From Frateuria terrea (lineage in GTDB: Bacteria; Pseudomonadota; Gammaproteobacteria; Xanthomonadales; Rhodanobacteraceae): a stretch of 64,000 bases of DNA. Positions 1 to 8,295 of this stretch are shown piece by piece (the stretch's first letter is position 1; every line of letters starts with the position of its first letter). Made by a program: the position numbers and the translations under genes. The stretch covers positions 166,454 through 230,453 of the forward strand of contig NZ_FOXL01000005.1 in assembly GCF_900115705.1 (NCBI RefSeq), written 5' to 3'. The notes under the pieces are model-generated. The model had not been told where the DNA came from, did no database searches, and saw only the letters and a program-made list of their open reading frames with translations.

Positions 1-615
1 GAGCGCACCCGGCACGTGGCCGGCAGCCCGGTCCAGCGGCTCGGTATCGCCGCGATAGCGCGCGGCGGCACGCGCATCGACCAGTACCGGCGACGGCTCG
101 GCATGCAGTGCAGCGTGGTCGGTGATCGCCTGGCTGGCATCGAAATGCAGGTCCACCTGGGTCGGCGTGCGCTGCACTGCGCCGGTTTCCTCGGGCAGTC
201 CGGCCGCACGCCAGGCAGCGAGCCCACCGTCCAGCACCGCCACCTCGCGCACGCCGGCCAGGCGCAGCAGCCACCACAGCCGCGCCGCGGCCAGCGCGCT
301 GCTGCCGGCGTCATACGCGACCACCTGCAGGCCGGGGCGCCAGCCCCAGCGGCCAAGCACGGCAGAGAACGCCTGCTCCAGCGGCAACGGATGGCGGCCC
401 AGCCCCTGGCCCTGGCGGCCGAGGTCGGAAAGGTCGTGCTCCAGGCTGGCGTGCACGGCGCCGGGAATGTGCGCCTCGCGGTATTCCCGTTCGGGCTTGT
501 CCGGATCGGCGGCGGCGGCGCCCGCCGGGTCGGCCCGGCAGTCGACGATCAGCACCTGGTCCGGCGGCAGCTCGGCCAGCGCGGCCGCATCGATCAGCGT
601 GGTGTGCAGGCTCAT
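1..615 (-). CDS. Rhodanese-type sulfurtransferase, C-terminal part outside the window
   Basis: The reverse frame reads from an ATG at 615 to the window edge without a stop, about 205 residues. It has a complete first rhodanese domain (DCRADP near residue 25, AHIPGAVH near 48, AYDAGSSALAAARLWW near 100, LDGGLAAWRAAG near 125). It then starts a second one (VLVDARAAARYRGD, AGHVPGA). Two-domain proteins of this kind transfer sulfane sulfur from thiosulfate or 3-mercaptopyruvate to thiophilic acceptors. The catalytic cysteine is normally in the second domain and so lies beyond the edge. Thiosulfate and mercaptopyruvate specificity therefore cannot be told apart. The start overlaps the stop of the Nudix gene as ATGA, so it is the last visible gene of a three-gene coupled operon. 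Confidence 0.88.
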   Translation of the reverse strand, partial: MSLHTTLIDAAALAELPPDQVLIVDCRADPAGAAAADPDKPEREYREAHIPGAVHASLEHDLSDLGRQGQGLGRHPLPLEQAFSAVLGRWGWRPGLQVVAYDAGSSALAAARLWWLLRLAGVREVAVLDGGLAAWRAAGLPEETGAVQRTPTQVDLHFDASQAITDHAALHAEPSPVLVDARAAARYRGDTEPLDRAAGHVPGAL

Positions 616-1235
616 GCGTGTCCCATCCGTTCGAGCAGGTTGAGCAGCATCGCGGCGGTGGCGCCCCAGATGCGGTGACCGCCGTGGACGAATTCGACCA
701 TCGCCCGCCGGTGGCCGCGGTAGTCCATCACATAGCGCTTGAGGTTCGACGGTTCAAGGAAGAACGCGAACGGCACCTCGAACACCTCCGCCACCTCTGC
801 CGGCGTCGGGTAGAGCACCGCCTGCTCGGCGATGCATCCGACCACCGGCGTGACGCTGTAGCCGCTGATCGTCTCGAAGCAGTCGAGGAATCCCAGCGGC
901 TTCACCTGCGCGCGCGACAGGCCGATTTCCTCCTCGCTCTCGCGCAGCGCGGTATCGACCGCGTCGGCGTCTTCGGGATCCTTGCGCCCACCGGGAAAGG
1001 CCACCTGCCCGGCATGCGCCTGCAGGTGCGCCGTGCGCACGGTGAACACCAGGCGCGGCTGCACGCCCTCACGCAAGCCGATCAGGACCGCCGCGGGGCG
1101 CCTGGGCACATCGCCGAGCAGATCGGCCATCTGGGCATGGTTCCAGCCCGGGCCAGTGGGCGGATCGGAGAGCGGCCGCAGGGCGCGCGGCAACGCGTCG
1201 AACACGCGGACCGGACGGTCGGGCACGCCGTCCAT
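612..1235 (-). CDS. nudL: Nudix hydrolase, CoA pyrophosphatase (NudL/YeaB type)
   Basis: The product is 207 residues. It carries the family signature HAGQVAFPGG at about residues 74-83, running straight into a Nudix box whose REUxEExGU core is RESEEEIGL at about 98-106. The HxGQVxFPGG extension before the box is typical of the NudL/YeaB group, which splits coenzyme A into 3',5'-ADP and phosphopantetheine in a metal-dependent reaction. The frame stays open upstream to 1346. The ATG at 1235 is preferred because it overlaps the DUF1289 stop as TAATG, and the sequence before it is the out-of-frame DUF1289 gene. The 3' end overlaps the rhodanese start by 4 nt. Substrate is inferred from family only. 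Confidence 0.88.
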   Translation of the reverse strand: MDGVPDRPVRVFDALPRALRPLSDPPTGPGWNHAQMADLLGDVPRRPAAVLIGLREGVQPRLVFTVRTAHLQAHAGQVAFPGGRKDPEDADAVDTALRESEEEIGLSRAQVKPLGFLDCFETISGYSVTPVVGCIAEQAVLYPTPAEVAEVFEVPFAFFLEPSNLKRYVMDYRGHRRAMVEFVHGGHRIWGATAAMLLNLLERMGHA

Positions 1236-1423
1236 TACGCGCTCGCGCGCGCGGGAAGGATCTCGCGCATGTAGTGCAGGCGCTCGGCGTCGTCCATGCT
1301 GCGCCAGCGCGCGATCTCCTCGCCGCTGCGCAGGCAGCCCTCGCACCAGCCGCGCGTATCCAGCCGGCAGATGCCGATGCAGGGCGTTAGCGGAGAGGCG
1401 GGGGCGGCGGAGTCGTGCGGCAT
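1235..1423 (-). CDS. DUF1289 family small cysteine protein
   Basis: This is a 62-residue protein with the DUF1289 pattern: TPCIGICRLD near residue 13, WCEGCLRSGEEIARW near 27, and a short helix ending in YMREIL. Four closely spaced cysteines suggest a small metal-binding fold. The family is widespread in Proteobacteria, often next to other genes, and has no established biochemical function. It is the first gene of the operon with the Nudix hydrolase and rhodanese, its TAA stop sharing a base with the next ATG. Confidence 0.85.
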   Translation of the reverse strand: MPHDSAAPASPLTPCIGICRLDTRGWCEGCLRSGEEIARWRSMDDAERLHYMREILPARASA

Positions 1424-1566
1424 TCGAACGATTTTAGCCGATGCGCTGGAACGTGGCGGTGCTGCCGCGACGGGCGCTTCGATGTCGCCTGCGGGCTGCG
1501 CTTATCCACGGATCGCGATCGCTCGTCCGAGGGCGGCGCGACGCGCCCAGGTCGAAGGACCCCGCC

Positions 1567-2277
1567 CTATTTGGCGATATCGAGCAATTCGATCTCGAAC
1601 ACCAGCGCCTCGTTCGGCCCGATGCGCGGCAGCTGGCCACGCTCTCCATAGGCCAGCTGCGGCGGGATCACCACCTTCCAGCGATCGCCCACGTGCATGC
1701 GCGGGATTACGTCCTGCCAACCGGGGATGACCTTGTCGACCTGGAAGGTGACCGGCGCGCCATGCGCCCACGAACTGTCGAACTCGGTGCCGTCGACCAG
1801 CATGCCGCGGTAGTTGACCGTCACGGTGCTGGTCACCGTGGGGCTGTCCTTGCCCTTGCCCGATTCGATCACCGCGTACTGGATGCCCGAGGGGAGCTGC
1901 ACCACGCCAGGACGCTTGCGGTTCTGCGCCAGGTAGTCGGCGCTCTTGCGTGCGTTGGCCGCGGCGATGCGCTTGAACTCGGCCACGGCATGGGTGTGCA
2001 TCTGCTGTTCCAGGCGCTCGAGCTGGGCGTGCATGTCCTGCATCGAGACGGCCGGATGGCGCTTGGCGTAGGCATCGGCCATCGCCTTCTGCACCGTGGC
2101 CAGGTCCACGTCCGGATCGCCGCCGGCGAACTGGGACCCGATCTGGTAGCCGATCGCGTAGGACAGCTTGTGCTTGTCCAGCCTGGACTGCGACGTCGAC
2201 GCGGAGGCGAGGTCCTGCGCATGCGCGACGCTTCCCAGCAGCAGCATGCCAAGCGCCAGCCTACCCAGTCGTGTCAT
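1567..2277 (-). CDS. FKBP-type peptidyl-prolyl cis-trans isomerase, exported
   Basis: The 236-residue product starts with a Sec signal peptide (MTRLGRLALGMLLLGSVAHA, cleavage before QDLAS). A helical FKBP_N-like dimerisation region follows at about 25-125, then a C-terminal FKBP domain with VTVNYRGMLVDGTEFDSS, VIPGWQDVIPRM and IPPQLAYGERG. This layout matches the FkpA/Mip group of periplasmic or surface foldases that speed up proline isomerisation. An in-frame ATG exists at 2319. The ATG at 2277 is chosen because GGAGG lies 6 nt upstream and the signal peptide then sits at the N-terminus. It stands alone on the minus strand, divergent from the enoyl-CoA hydratase gene. Confidence 0.9.
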   Translation of the reverse strand: MTRLGRLALGMLLLGSVAHAQDLASASTSQSRLDKHKLSYAIGYQIGSQFAGGDPDVDLATVQKAMADAYAKRHPAVSMQDMHAQLERLEQQMHTHAVAEFKRIAAANARKSADYLAQNRKRPGVVQLPSGIQYAVIESGKGKDSPTVTSTVTVNYRGMLVDGTEFDSSWAHGAPVTFQVDKVIPGWQDVIPRMHVGDRWKVVIPPQLAYGERGQLPRIGPNEALVFEIELLDIAK

Positions 2278-2423
2278 GCCTTGCCTCCACCATCGACGGA
2301 ACCGACATGCTAAGCGCATTGGCGACGCCCTGCAGCGCCACGGCCGGCGCTTGCTTCGAACCCGCGCGGTGGCAAAGGTTCCCGCGCTACCATTCCCGCT
2401 TTCATCCGCCGGAACCGCTTGCC

Positions 2424-3206
2424 ATGGCCTATCGCAACCTGGAAATCGCCAACCTCGGCGCGGTGCGCACCATCACCGTCAACCGCCCCGACAAGCTCAA
2501 CGCGCTCAACCGCGACACGCTCAACGAACTGACGATCGCCTTCACCCAGGCCGCGCAGGACGATGCCGTGCGCGCAGTGGTGCTCACCGGCGCCGGAGAG
2601 AAGGCGTTCGTGGCCGGCGCTGACATCGCCGAGATGAACGGCTATACCCCGGTCCAGGCACAGTCGTTCTCGCGCACCGGACAGCGGTTGATGAGCACGA
2701 TCGAGCGGTTGGGCAAGCCGGTGGTCGCGCGCATCCAGGGTTTTGCGCTGGGTGGCGGCATGGAGCTGGCGATGGCCTGCCACCTGCGCGTGGCCAGCGA
2801 GAAGGCGAAGTTCGGCCAGCCGGAAATCAACCTCGGCCTGATCCCCGGCTTTGGCGGCACCCAGCGCCTGCTGCGCCTGGCCGGCCGCAGCGCGGCGCTG
2901 GAGCTGTGCCTGACCGGCGCGCCGATCGGTGCGCAGCGGGCGTACGAGCTCGGCATCGTCAATCGCGTGGTCGCACCCGAGGCGCTGGACGAATCCGTCG
3001 ATGCGCTGGCCGACCAACTGGCTGCTGCCGCGCCGCTGGCGGCCGCGGGCATTCTCGATGCGGTTCTGCTGGGCGGGGAGACCCCGCTCGACCAGGGCCT
3101 GGAGTTCGAGACGCAGGGCTTCGCGCTGGCCTTCGCCACCGAGGACATGCGTGAGGGGACCAGCGCGTTCCTGCAGAAGCGCAAGGCACAGTTCAAGGGC
3201 CGTTGA
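2424..3206 (+). CDS. Enoyl-CoA hydratase/isomerase (crotonase family)
   Basis: The 260-residue protein has the crotonase features in order: N-terminal NRPDKLNALN, oxyanion-hole segment AGADIAEM, GFALGGGMELAMAC with the first catalytic glutamate, and EINLGLIPGFGGTQRL with the second. Both glutamates are present, so it should be a true hydratase adding water across trans-2-enoyl-CoA, in fatty-acid or branched amino-acid breakdown. The start at 2424 gives MAYRNLEIAN, a normal N-terminus; the longer reading frame upstream contains no family sequence. No other beta-oxidation gene is adjacent, so the physiological chain length is unknown. Crotonyl-CoA hydratase is the nearest generic label. Confidence 0.88.
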   Translation: MAYRNLEIANLGAVRTITVNRPDKLNALNRDTLNELTIAFTQAAQDDAVRAVVLTGAGEKAFVAGADIAEMNGYTPVQAQSFSRTGQRLMSTIERLGKPVVARIQGFALGGGMELAMACHLRVASEKAKFGQPEINLGLIPGFGGTQRLLRLAGRSAALELCLTGAPIGAQRAYELGIVNRVVAPEALDESVDALADQLAAAAPLAAAGILDAVLLGGETPLDQGLEFETQGFALAFATEDMREGTSAFLQKRKAQFKGR

Positions 3207-3213
3207 GCGAAGC

Positions 3214-3245
3214 CTCGCGGGAGCGCACCGTTGCGCTCCCGCGAG
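3214..3245. terminator. Stem-loop between convergent genes, probable bidirectional terminator
   Basis: A perfect 14-bp inverted repeat (CTCGCGGGAGCGCA / TGCGCTCCCGCGAG) with a CCGT loop sits 7 nt after the crotonase stop and 5 nt before the DUF1684 stop. There is no T-run on either side, so it may act as a transcript-end stabiliser rather than a classic intrinsic terminator. Confidence 0.6.
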
Positions 3246-3250
3246 AATGG

Positions 3251-4168
3251 CTAGTGCCCGCCGCGGTATTTCTTCTCGCCTGCGCTCACGTCCAGGTCCA
3301 GCCGGTTCTCCGGCGGAGCCAGCGGACAGGTCGCGAATGGGGTGAACGCGCAAGGCGGGTTATAGGCTTTGTTGAAATCCAGCTCGACCTTGCCCGGCCG
3401 CGACAGACCGTCCTTCGGCAGCGCCGCATAGAGGAAACGCGCGGCGCCGTAGGTCTCCTTGCCAGAGGTGCGGTCGGCGATGACGAAGAACAGCTCGCCG
3501 CCGGGCTCCTCCTGGTAGGGCAGCAGTTCGAAATGGTGGCCGTCGCGCTGGAACACAGCCTTGCCGGGTACGTCGACCGCATCGATGGTGCCGATCACCG
3601 AGCCGATTTCCAGCTTGTGCGCGGGCGCGAACGGTACCCAGTCGGCCTCGATGCGCCAGGACGGATCGATCGGGAAGTAATCGATGCCGGCGAAGTTCGC
3701 GCGAGTGGGCGCGGCCGGATCCTTCACGCGCAGCGCCTTGCGTCCTTCGCGGTCGATCACGTAGAAGCTCGCGCTGCCGAAACGCACGATGGTCGGACCG
3801 CTGGCACTGGCATGCATGTCGTCGACCAGCACGGCATCCGTTGCCTTTCGGCCGTCAACGGTGGCTCCGGCCGTGTTGTCCAGCGCGATGCGCAGGCTGC
3901 CGTCCGCGGCGAGCGTGACCGTGCCCAGGTGCGCCGGTCCGGCCTTGAGCACAATGTCGTTGTCCGCAGCGCTGCCGACCCGGTTGGCTCCTTCGCGCAG
4001 CCACTCCAGCCCGATCAGGCTCAACCAGCCGTCCGGCGCGGTCAGCCGCGCCACGCGGTCGGCGCGCCACTGCTCGATCTGGCGGGTGTACGGATCGGTA
4101 TCGGCGGCGTGCACGGCAGCGGCTCCCAGGGTGATGGCGGCAGTGAGGAACAGGCTGGCGCGAAGCAT
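3251..4168 (-). CDS. DUF1684 family exported protein
   Basis: The 305-residue product opens with a signal peptide (MLRASLFLTAAITLGAAAVHA). It carries the DUF1684 hallmarks: WLSLIGLEWLREGANRVGS near residue 48, a central run of beta strands, DYFPIDPSWRIEADW near 165, and the conserved C-terminal segment FNKAYNPPCAFTPFATCPLA near 270. Family members are exported or cytoplasmic proteins of unknown function, about 200-300 residues long. The frame is open far upstream, but only this ATG gives a signal peptide, and the upstream sequence is mutL read out of frame. It lies downstream of mutL on the same strand with 113 nt between them, so co-transcription is possible. Confidence 0.85.
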   Translation of the reverse strand: MLRASLFLTAAITLGAAAVHAADTDPYTRQIEQWRADRVARLTAPDGWLSLIGLEWLREGANRVGSAADNDIVLKAGPAHLGTVTLAADGSLRIALDNTAGATVDGRKATDAVLVDDMHASASGPTIVRFGSASFYVIDREGRKALRVKDPAAPTRANFAGIDYFPIDPSWRIEADWVPFAPAHKLEIGSVIGTIDAVDVPGKAVFQRDGHHFELLPYQEEPGGELFFVIADRTSGKETYGAARFLYAALPKDGLSRPGKVELDFNKAYNPPCAFTPFATCPLAPPENRLDLDVSAGEKKYRGGH

Positions 4169-4281
4169 CGGGCTTTCCAGCGTGGGGGGAGCGTCCGAGT
4201 ATAGACGAGCCCGCATGGGCATCCGCAGGAATGCACTCTGCGCGTTTCCATGTTCGCGCGCCGTACAAGTGCGGCCTGCGG

Positions 4282-6087
4282 TCAGCGGCCGCGCAGGAAC
4301 AAGCGGTCCAGTTCGCCCAGCGAGAGCTGCACCCAGGTCGGGCGGCCATGGTTGCACTGTCCCGAACGCTCGGTCGCTTCCATCTCGCGCAGCAGTGCGT
4401 TCATCTCGGGCATCGTCAGCCGCCGTCCCGCGCGCACCGAGCCATGGCAGGCCATGGTCGAGAGCAGTTCGTTCTCCAGTTCCTGCAGCCGGCGCGAACT
4501 GCCATGCTGGGCCAGCTCCGCCAGCACGTCGGTGGCGAGCTGGCCGACGTCGGCGCCCTCCAGCAGCGCGGGAATGCGCCGCACCACCACGGTCGACGGA
4601 CCGCTGCGCGAAAGCTCCAGGCCCCAGTCGGCCAGCGCCTCGGCATGCTCCTCGGCCGCGGCGGCTTCCTTCGCGCTCACCGACAGGTTGAGCGGCACCA
4701 GCATCAGTTGCGAGCGCAGGTTGCTGCACGCGCGGCCGGCCTTGAGCTTTTCGTAGGTGATGCGCTCGTGCGCCGCGTGCATGTCCACCAGTATCAAGCC
4801 ATGCGCATTCTCGGCCAGGATGTAGATGCTCTTGAGCTGTGCAATGGCGAAGCCCAGCGGGGGTGCCTCGCGCTCGTCGGCATCCGGCAGCGCGGCGGCG
4901 ATCGAAGCCGATGCAGGCGGTTGGCCCAGCAGCGCCGCGTAATCGGCCAGCGGCTCGTCGCGCAGACCGAGGCTGAGCCGGCTCTGCGCGAATGGCGCCG
5001 GGCGCGACGCACCCATGCCCGGGTAGGCATACGCCAGCGCGGTGGCCGCGACCGGCTCCGGTGGCGGAACCATTCCCGCCTGCCCTGCCCGCGTCTGCGC
5101 CAGCGCTTCGTGCAGGCTGCGGAACAGGAAATCGTGCACCAGCCGCTGTTCGCGGAAGCGGACCTCGTGCTTGGCAGGATGCACGTTCACGTCCACGCCG
5201 GCCGGGTCCAGCTCCAGGTACAGCACGAAGGCCGGATGACGACCATGGAACAGCACGTCTGCGTAAGCCTGGCGAACCGCATGGGCGACCACGCGGTCGC
5301 GCACCAACCGGCCGTTGACGTAGAAATACTGCCCGTCGGCCTGCGCTCGCGAAGCGGTCGGCAGGCCGACCCAGCCGGACAACTGCATGCCGGCGGCCGC
5401 ATGCTCGATGCGCAGGCTCTGCGCGGGGAAGGCGTCGCCGAGTACCTCGGTCACGCGCAGCAGCGCGGCGGCGTGATCCTGGCAGGCCTTGAACAGGCGC
5501 AGCGGCTTGCCGTTATGGCTCAGTCGGAACTCCACCGAACGGCGCGCCAGCGAAAGCGACTTCAGCAGGTCGTCGATGTGCGCGAATTCGGTGCGCTCGG
5601 CACGCAGGAATTTCCGTCGTGCCGGCACATTGAAGAACAGGTCGCGCACCTCGACGCTGGTGCCGACTGGATGCTGCGCCGGGCGCACCGGCTGCATGCG
5701 CCCGCCGTCGACTTCCAGCCGGAACGCACTGTCGGCGGCGCGCTGGCGCGAGGTAAGCGCGAAGCGCGCCACCGAGGCGACCGAGGCAAGCGCTTCGCCG
5801 CGGAAACCCATGCTGGCGACGTGTTCCAGGTCTTCGAAGCTGCCGATCTTGCTGGTGGCATGCGAGGCCACGGCCAGCGGCAGTTCGTCTGCGGCGATGC
5901 CGCCACCGTCGTCGCGCACGCGGATCAGCCGCGCCCCACCCAGCTCGATGTCGACCTCGATACGGGTGGCGCCGGCGTCGAGACTGTTCTCGACCAGTTC
6001 CTTGACCACCGAGGAGGGCCGCTCGATGACTTCGCCGGCGGCGATCTGGTTGATGAGGTCGGGGGGGAGCTGGCGGATGACGGGCAT
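4282..6087 (-). CDS. mutL: DNA mismatch repair protein MutL
   Basis: The 601-residue protein has the GHKL ATPase motifs: [11 protein letters not shown] at 33-43, RDDGGGI near 58-64, HATSKIGSF near 77 and [11 protein letters not shown] near 92, then [15 protein letters not shown]. The C-terminal domain carries the endonuclease-type set: [12 protein letters not shown] (435-446, matching DQHAx2Ex4E except Gln to Met), an ACHGSVR segment, QCNHGRPT, and FLR at the extreme C-terminus. MutL couples MutS mismatch recognition to strand cutting. The motifs suggest it nicks DNA itself, as in bacteria without MutH. It follows amiC, tsaE and nnr on the same strand, a conserved gammaproteobacterial order. 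The start is the family-typical [20 protein letters not shown]. Confidence 0.97.
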   Translation of the reverse strand: MPVIRQLPPDLINQIAAGEVIERPSSVVKELVENSLDAGATRIEVDIELGGARLIRVRDDGGGIAADELPLAVASHATSKIGSFEDLEHVASMGFRGEALASVASVARFALTSRQRAADSAFRLEVDGGRMQPVRPAQHPVGTSVEVRDLFFNVPARRKFLRAERTEFAHIDDLLKSLSLARRSVEFRLSHNGKPLRLFKACQDHAAALLRVTEVLGDAFPAQSLRIEHAAAGMQLSGWVGLPTASRAQADGQYFYVNGRLVRDRVVAHAVRQAYADVLFHGRHPAFVLYLELDPAGVDVNVHPAKHEVRFREQRLVHDFLFRSLHEALAQTRAGQAGMVPPPEPVAATALAYAYPGMGASRPAPFAQSRLSLGLRDEPLADYAALLGQPPASASIAAALPDADEREAPPLGFAIAQLKSIYILAENAHGLILVDMHAAHERITYEKLKAGRACSNLRSQLMLVPLNLSVSAKEAAAAEEHAEALADWGLELSRSGPSTVVVRRIPALLEGADVGQLATDVLAELAQHGSSRRLQELENELLSTMACHGSVRAGRRLTMPEMNALLREMEATERSGQCNHGRPTWVQLSLGELDRLFLRGR

Positions 6088-6130
6088 CGCACAAGCTTAA
6101 AGGCTGCGGGGATGGATGCCCACGCTTCGA

Positions 6131-6181
6131 GTCTCTCCCCCGCGCGAAGAGCATGGGGCGAGGGACCGCGGCGCGCCGCGG
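6131..6181. repeat. GC-rich intergenic element with 16-bp palindrome
   Basis: Between the amiC stop and mutL start lies a CTCTCCCCC...GGGGCGAGGG segment, an imperfect inverted pair. A perfect 16-bp palindrome, CCGCGGCGCGCCGCGG, follows at 6166-6181. The first part resembles the CCCTCTCCC-type intergenic repeat common in this order, and a second, better example is at 24352. It could fold in the amiC-mutL transcript. Function is not known. Confidence 0.45.
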
Positions 6182-6208
6182 CTGCTCCGAAGCTACCGGC
6201 GCCTCCGG

Positions 6209-7675
6209 TCAGCCCGCCGGAATGGCCAGCACCGCGCCCGCGTGCACCGTATCGCTGCTCATGCGGTTGGCGCTCTTGAGCGCATTCACGCTGACGCCGT
6301 ACTGGCGGGCGATGCTGCCCAGGCTTTCGCCGCGTTCGACGCGGTGCAGGTCGCGCACGTCGGCATCGGCACGGACACCGCTCGCGCCGGCCATTGCGGT
6401 GCCCTTGGCAGCCGGCTGCTCCTCGGCCACCAGCGTGCCGTTGCGGCGCATCGCCTGTGCGGCGAACCAGGTTCCCGGCGGCGGTGTGGCCTCGAAATAG
6501 TTGCGCACGCCACCCATCACCGCTTCGGCCAGCTGGCGCTGGTGCGCGGGATCGCGCAGCTTGTGCTCCTCGGTCGGATTGCTGATGAAGGCGGTCTCGA
6601 CCAGGATCGAGGGCACGTCCGGCGAGCGCAGCACCACGAAGTTGGCGTGTTCGACGTAGCCGCGATGGGTCGGCCCCAGTTTGCCCAGCGCCTTGAGCAC
6701 GTTGCCGGCGATCGCGTCGCTGGCCTGGATGGCATAGCCCTGCTGCAGGTCCAGCAGCACCGCGGCGAGGCTGTCGTCCTTGTCGTCCAGCGAGACGCCG
6801 CCGATCAGGTCGGCGCGGTTTTCGCGGTCGGCCAGCCAGCGCGCGGCCTCGGAGGTCTTGCCGCGCGGCGACAGCACCCACACCGACGAACCCTTGGCAT
6901 CGCTGCTGGTGAAGGCATCGGCGTGGATCGACACGAACATGTCCGCGTTCTGCTCGCGGGCGATCTGGTAGCGGCGCTTGAGCGGGATGAAGTAGTCGCC
7001 GTCGCGCGTAAGCACGGCCTTCATGCCCGGCTGCCTGTTGATCTCGTCGGCCAGCGCACGGGCCACCGCCAGCGTGACGTTCTTTTCCTGCGTGCCGCCG
7101 GGACCGTGCGAGCCCGGGTCCTTGCCGCCGTGGCCGGCGTCGACCGCGACGATCACCTTGCGCTCGCCGCCCAGCAACGCGGCCGCCTGCCTGGCGCCCT
7201 TGCCCACGCTGGCGGTCGGCTTGACGCTGGCCAGTGTGTGCGTCGCCTGGTCATCCGCCTTGTCCGCGACAGCCGTGTCCTTGCCGGGATACAGGTCCAG
7301 CACGAGGCGGTAGCCATGTTCGCCGGCGGGCTTGAGCAGAAAGCTCTTCGGCCGTGCGCCGTCGGCGGCGCGCGCGCGCAGGTGGAGTTCGCCAGCGATC
7401 TTGCGGCTGTCCATGCCCTGGTAGAGCCCCTGGGCCGCCGGCGCGTCGAAGCTGCCGGCCAGGTCGGCGCCGCGCAGGTCGAGTTCGATCGTGTTGCCGT
7501 CGCGTCCGAGCTTGTACTCGGCCGGGCCGGAAAGATCGAATACCAGGCGTGTGTAGTCGGGGCCAGCCCAGACCCGCGCGCGCTGTACGTCAGCCGCCTG
7601 CGCGGCGCGCAGCGGCAGCATGGCGGCGAGGGCCACCAGGCCGAGACTTCCCAGTCGCGCGAACGTACGGTTCAT
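6209..7675 (-). CDS. amiC: N-acetylmuramoyl-L-alanine amidase, AMIN + Amidase_3 + LysM
   Basis: The 488-residue protein is exported (signal peptide about 1-27, ending in LRAAQA). It has an AMIN domain (about 30-130) with RVWAGPDYTRLVFDLSG. A zinc amidase_3 domain (about 173-415) follows, with AVDAGHGGKDPGS around H182, MFVSIHADAF and ILVETAFISN. It ends with a LysM domain (about 440-486: HRVERGESLGSIARQYGVSV). It cuts the bond between N-acetylmuramate and L-Ala to separate daughter cells at the septum; AMIN targets it to the division site and LysM binds glycan. The ATG at 7675 is chosen for the signal peptide. Some databases would call this AmiB-like; the place between tsaE and mutL is that of E. 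coli amiB. Confidence 0.93.
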   Translation of the reverse strand: MNRTFARLGSLGLVALAAMLPLRAAQAADVQRARVWAGPDYTRLVFDLSGPAEYKLGRDGNTIELDLRGADLAGSFDAPAAQGLYQGMDSRKIAGELHLRARAADGARPKSFLLKPAGEHGYRLVLDLYPGKDTAVADKADDQATHTLASVKPTASVGKGARQAAALLGGERKVIVAVDAGHGGKDPGSHGPGGTQEKNVTLAVARALADEINRQPGMKAVLTRDGDYFIPLKRRYQIAREQNADMFVSIHADAFTSSDAKGSSVWVLSPRGKTSEAARWLADRENRADLIGGVSLDDKDDSLAAVLLDLQQGYAIQASDAIAGNVLKALGKLGPTHRGYVEHANFVVLRSPDVPSILVETAFISNPTEEHKLRDPAHQRQLAEAVMGGVRNYFEATPPPGTWFAAQAMRRNGTLVAEEQPAAKGTAMAGASGVRADADVRDLHRVERGESLGSIARQYGVSVNALKSANRMSSDTVHAGAVLAIPAG

Positions 7676-7836
7676 GGCGCCGCATTGAACCCCAGCAAAA
7701 GTGCGATTGCAAGGGTTTTTCCCTTGGATATCCATAACCTGCATCGCATTCGTCATGGTGGCCCAAGGTTTGGTCAGCTGGCACGCCCCGGCGAACAAGA
7801 GGCGCGAACACCACTTTCCTCTTACGGAACCGTAAC

Positions 7837-8295
7837 TTAGCCTTCGCCCAGTCGTCCCAGCACGGCGCGCCCGCGGTCACTGTGCGGCTCGGCGCGGGCC
7901 CGACGCCCGTTGCCGGCGTGTTCCAGCTCGAGCACGAGGTCCGGCGCCGGCAGCGCGCCGGCTCCGCGCTCGGGCCATTCCACCAGCACCAGCGCGGCGG
8001 CATCGCCGAGCGCATCCAGCCCCAACCATTCGAGTTCGCCCGCATCGGCAATGCGGTAGAGGTCCAGATGCCAGGCGGTGAGCTCGCCCGCCCGGTAGGA
8101 CTCGACCAGGCTGTAGGTCGGGCTCTTGACTCGCTCGCCCACGCCCAGCGCCGTGAGCAGCGCGCGCGCGAAGCTGGTCTTGCCCGCACCGAGGTCGCCA
8201 TGCAGGTAGAGCACCAGGCCGCCATCGACCACTGCGGCGAAGCGTTGCGCCAGCGCCGTGGTGGCGGTTTCGTCGGGGAGGGTCCAGTAGCTCAT
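7837..8295 (-). CDS. tsaE: tRNA threonylcarbamoyladenosine biosynthesis ATPase TsaE
   Basis: The 152-residue protein has the Walker A loop GDLGAGKTSF at 33-42, SPTYSLVESY near 64-73, the HLDLYRI segment and a Walker-B-like VLVEWPER. TsaE is the ATPase partner of TsaB and TsaD in making t6A37 on ANN-decoding tRNAs. The ATG at 8295 overlaps the nnr stop as ATGA, which fixes the start and implies translational coupling. A 161-nt gap separates it from amiC downstream. Confidence 0.95.
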   Translation of the reverse strand: MSYWTLPDETATTALAQRFAAVVDGGLVLYLHGDLGAGKTSFARALLTALGVGERVKSPTYSLVESYRAGELTAWHLDLYRIADAGELEWLGLDALGDAAALVLVEWPERGAGALPAPDLVLELEHAGNGRRARAEPHSDRGRAVLGRLGEG

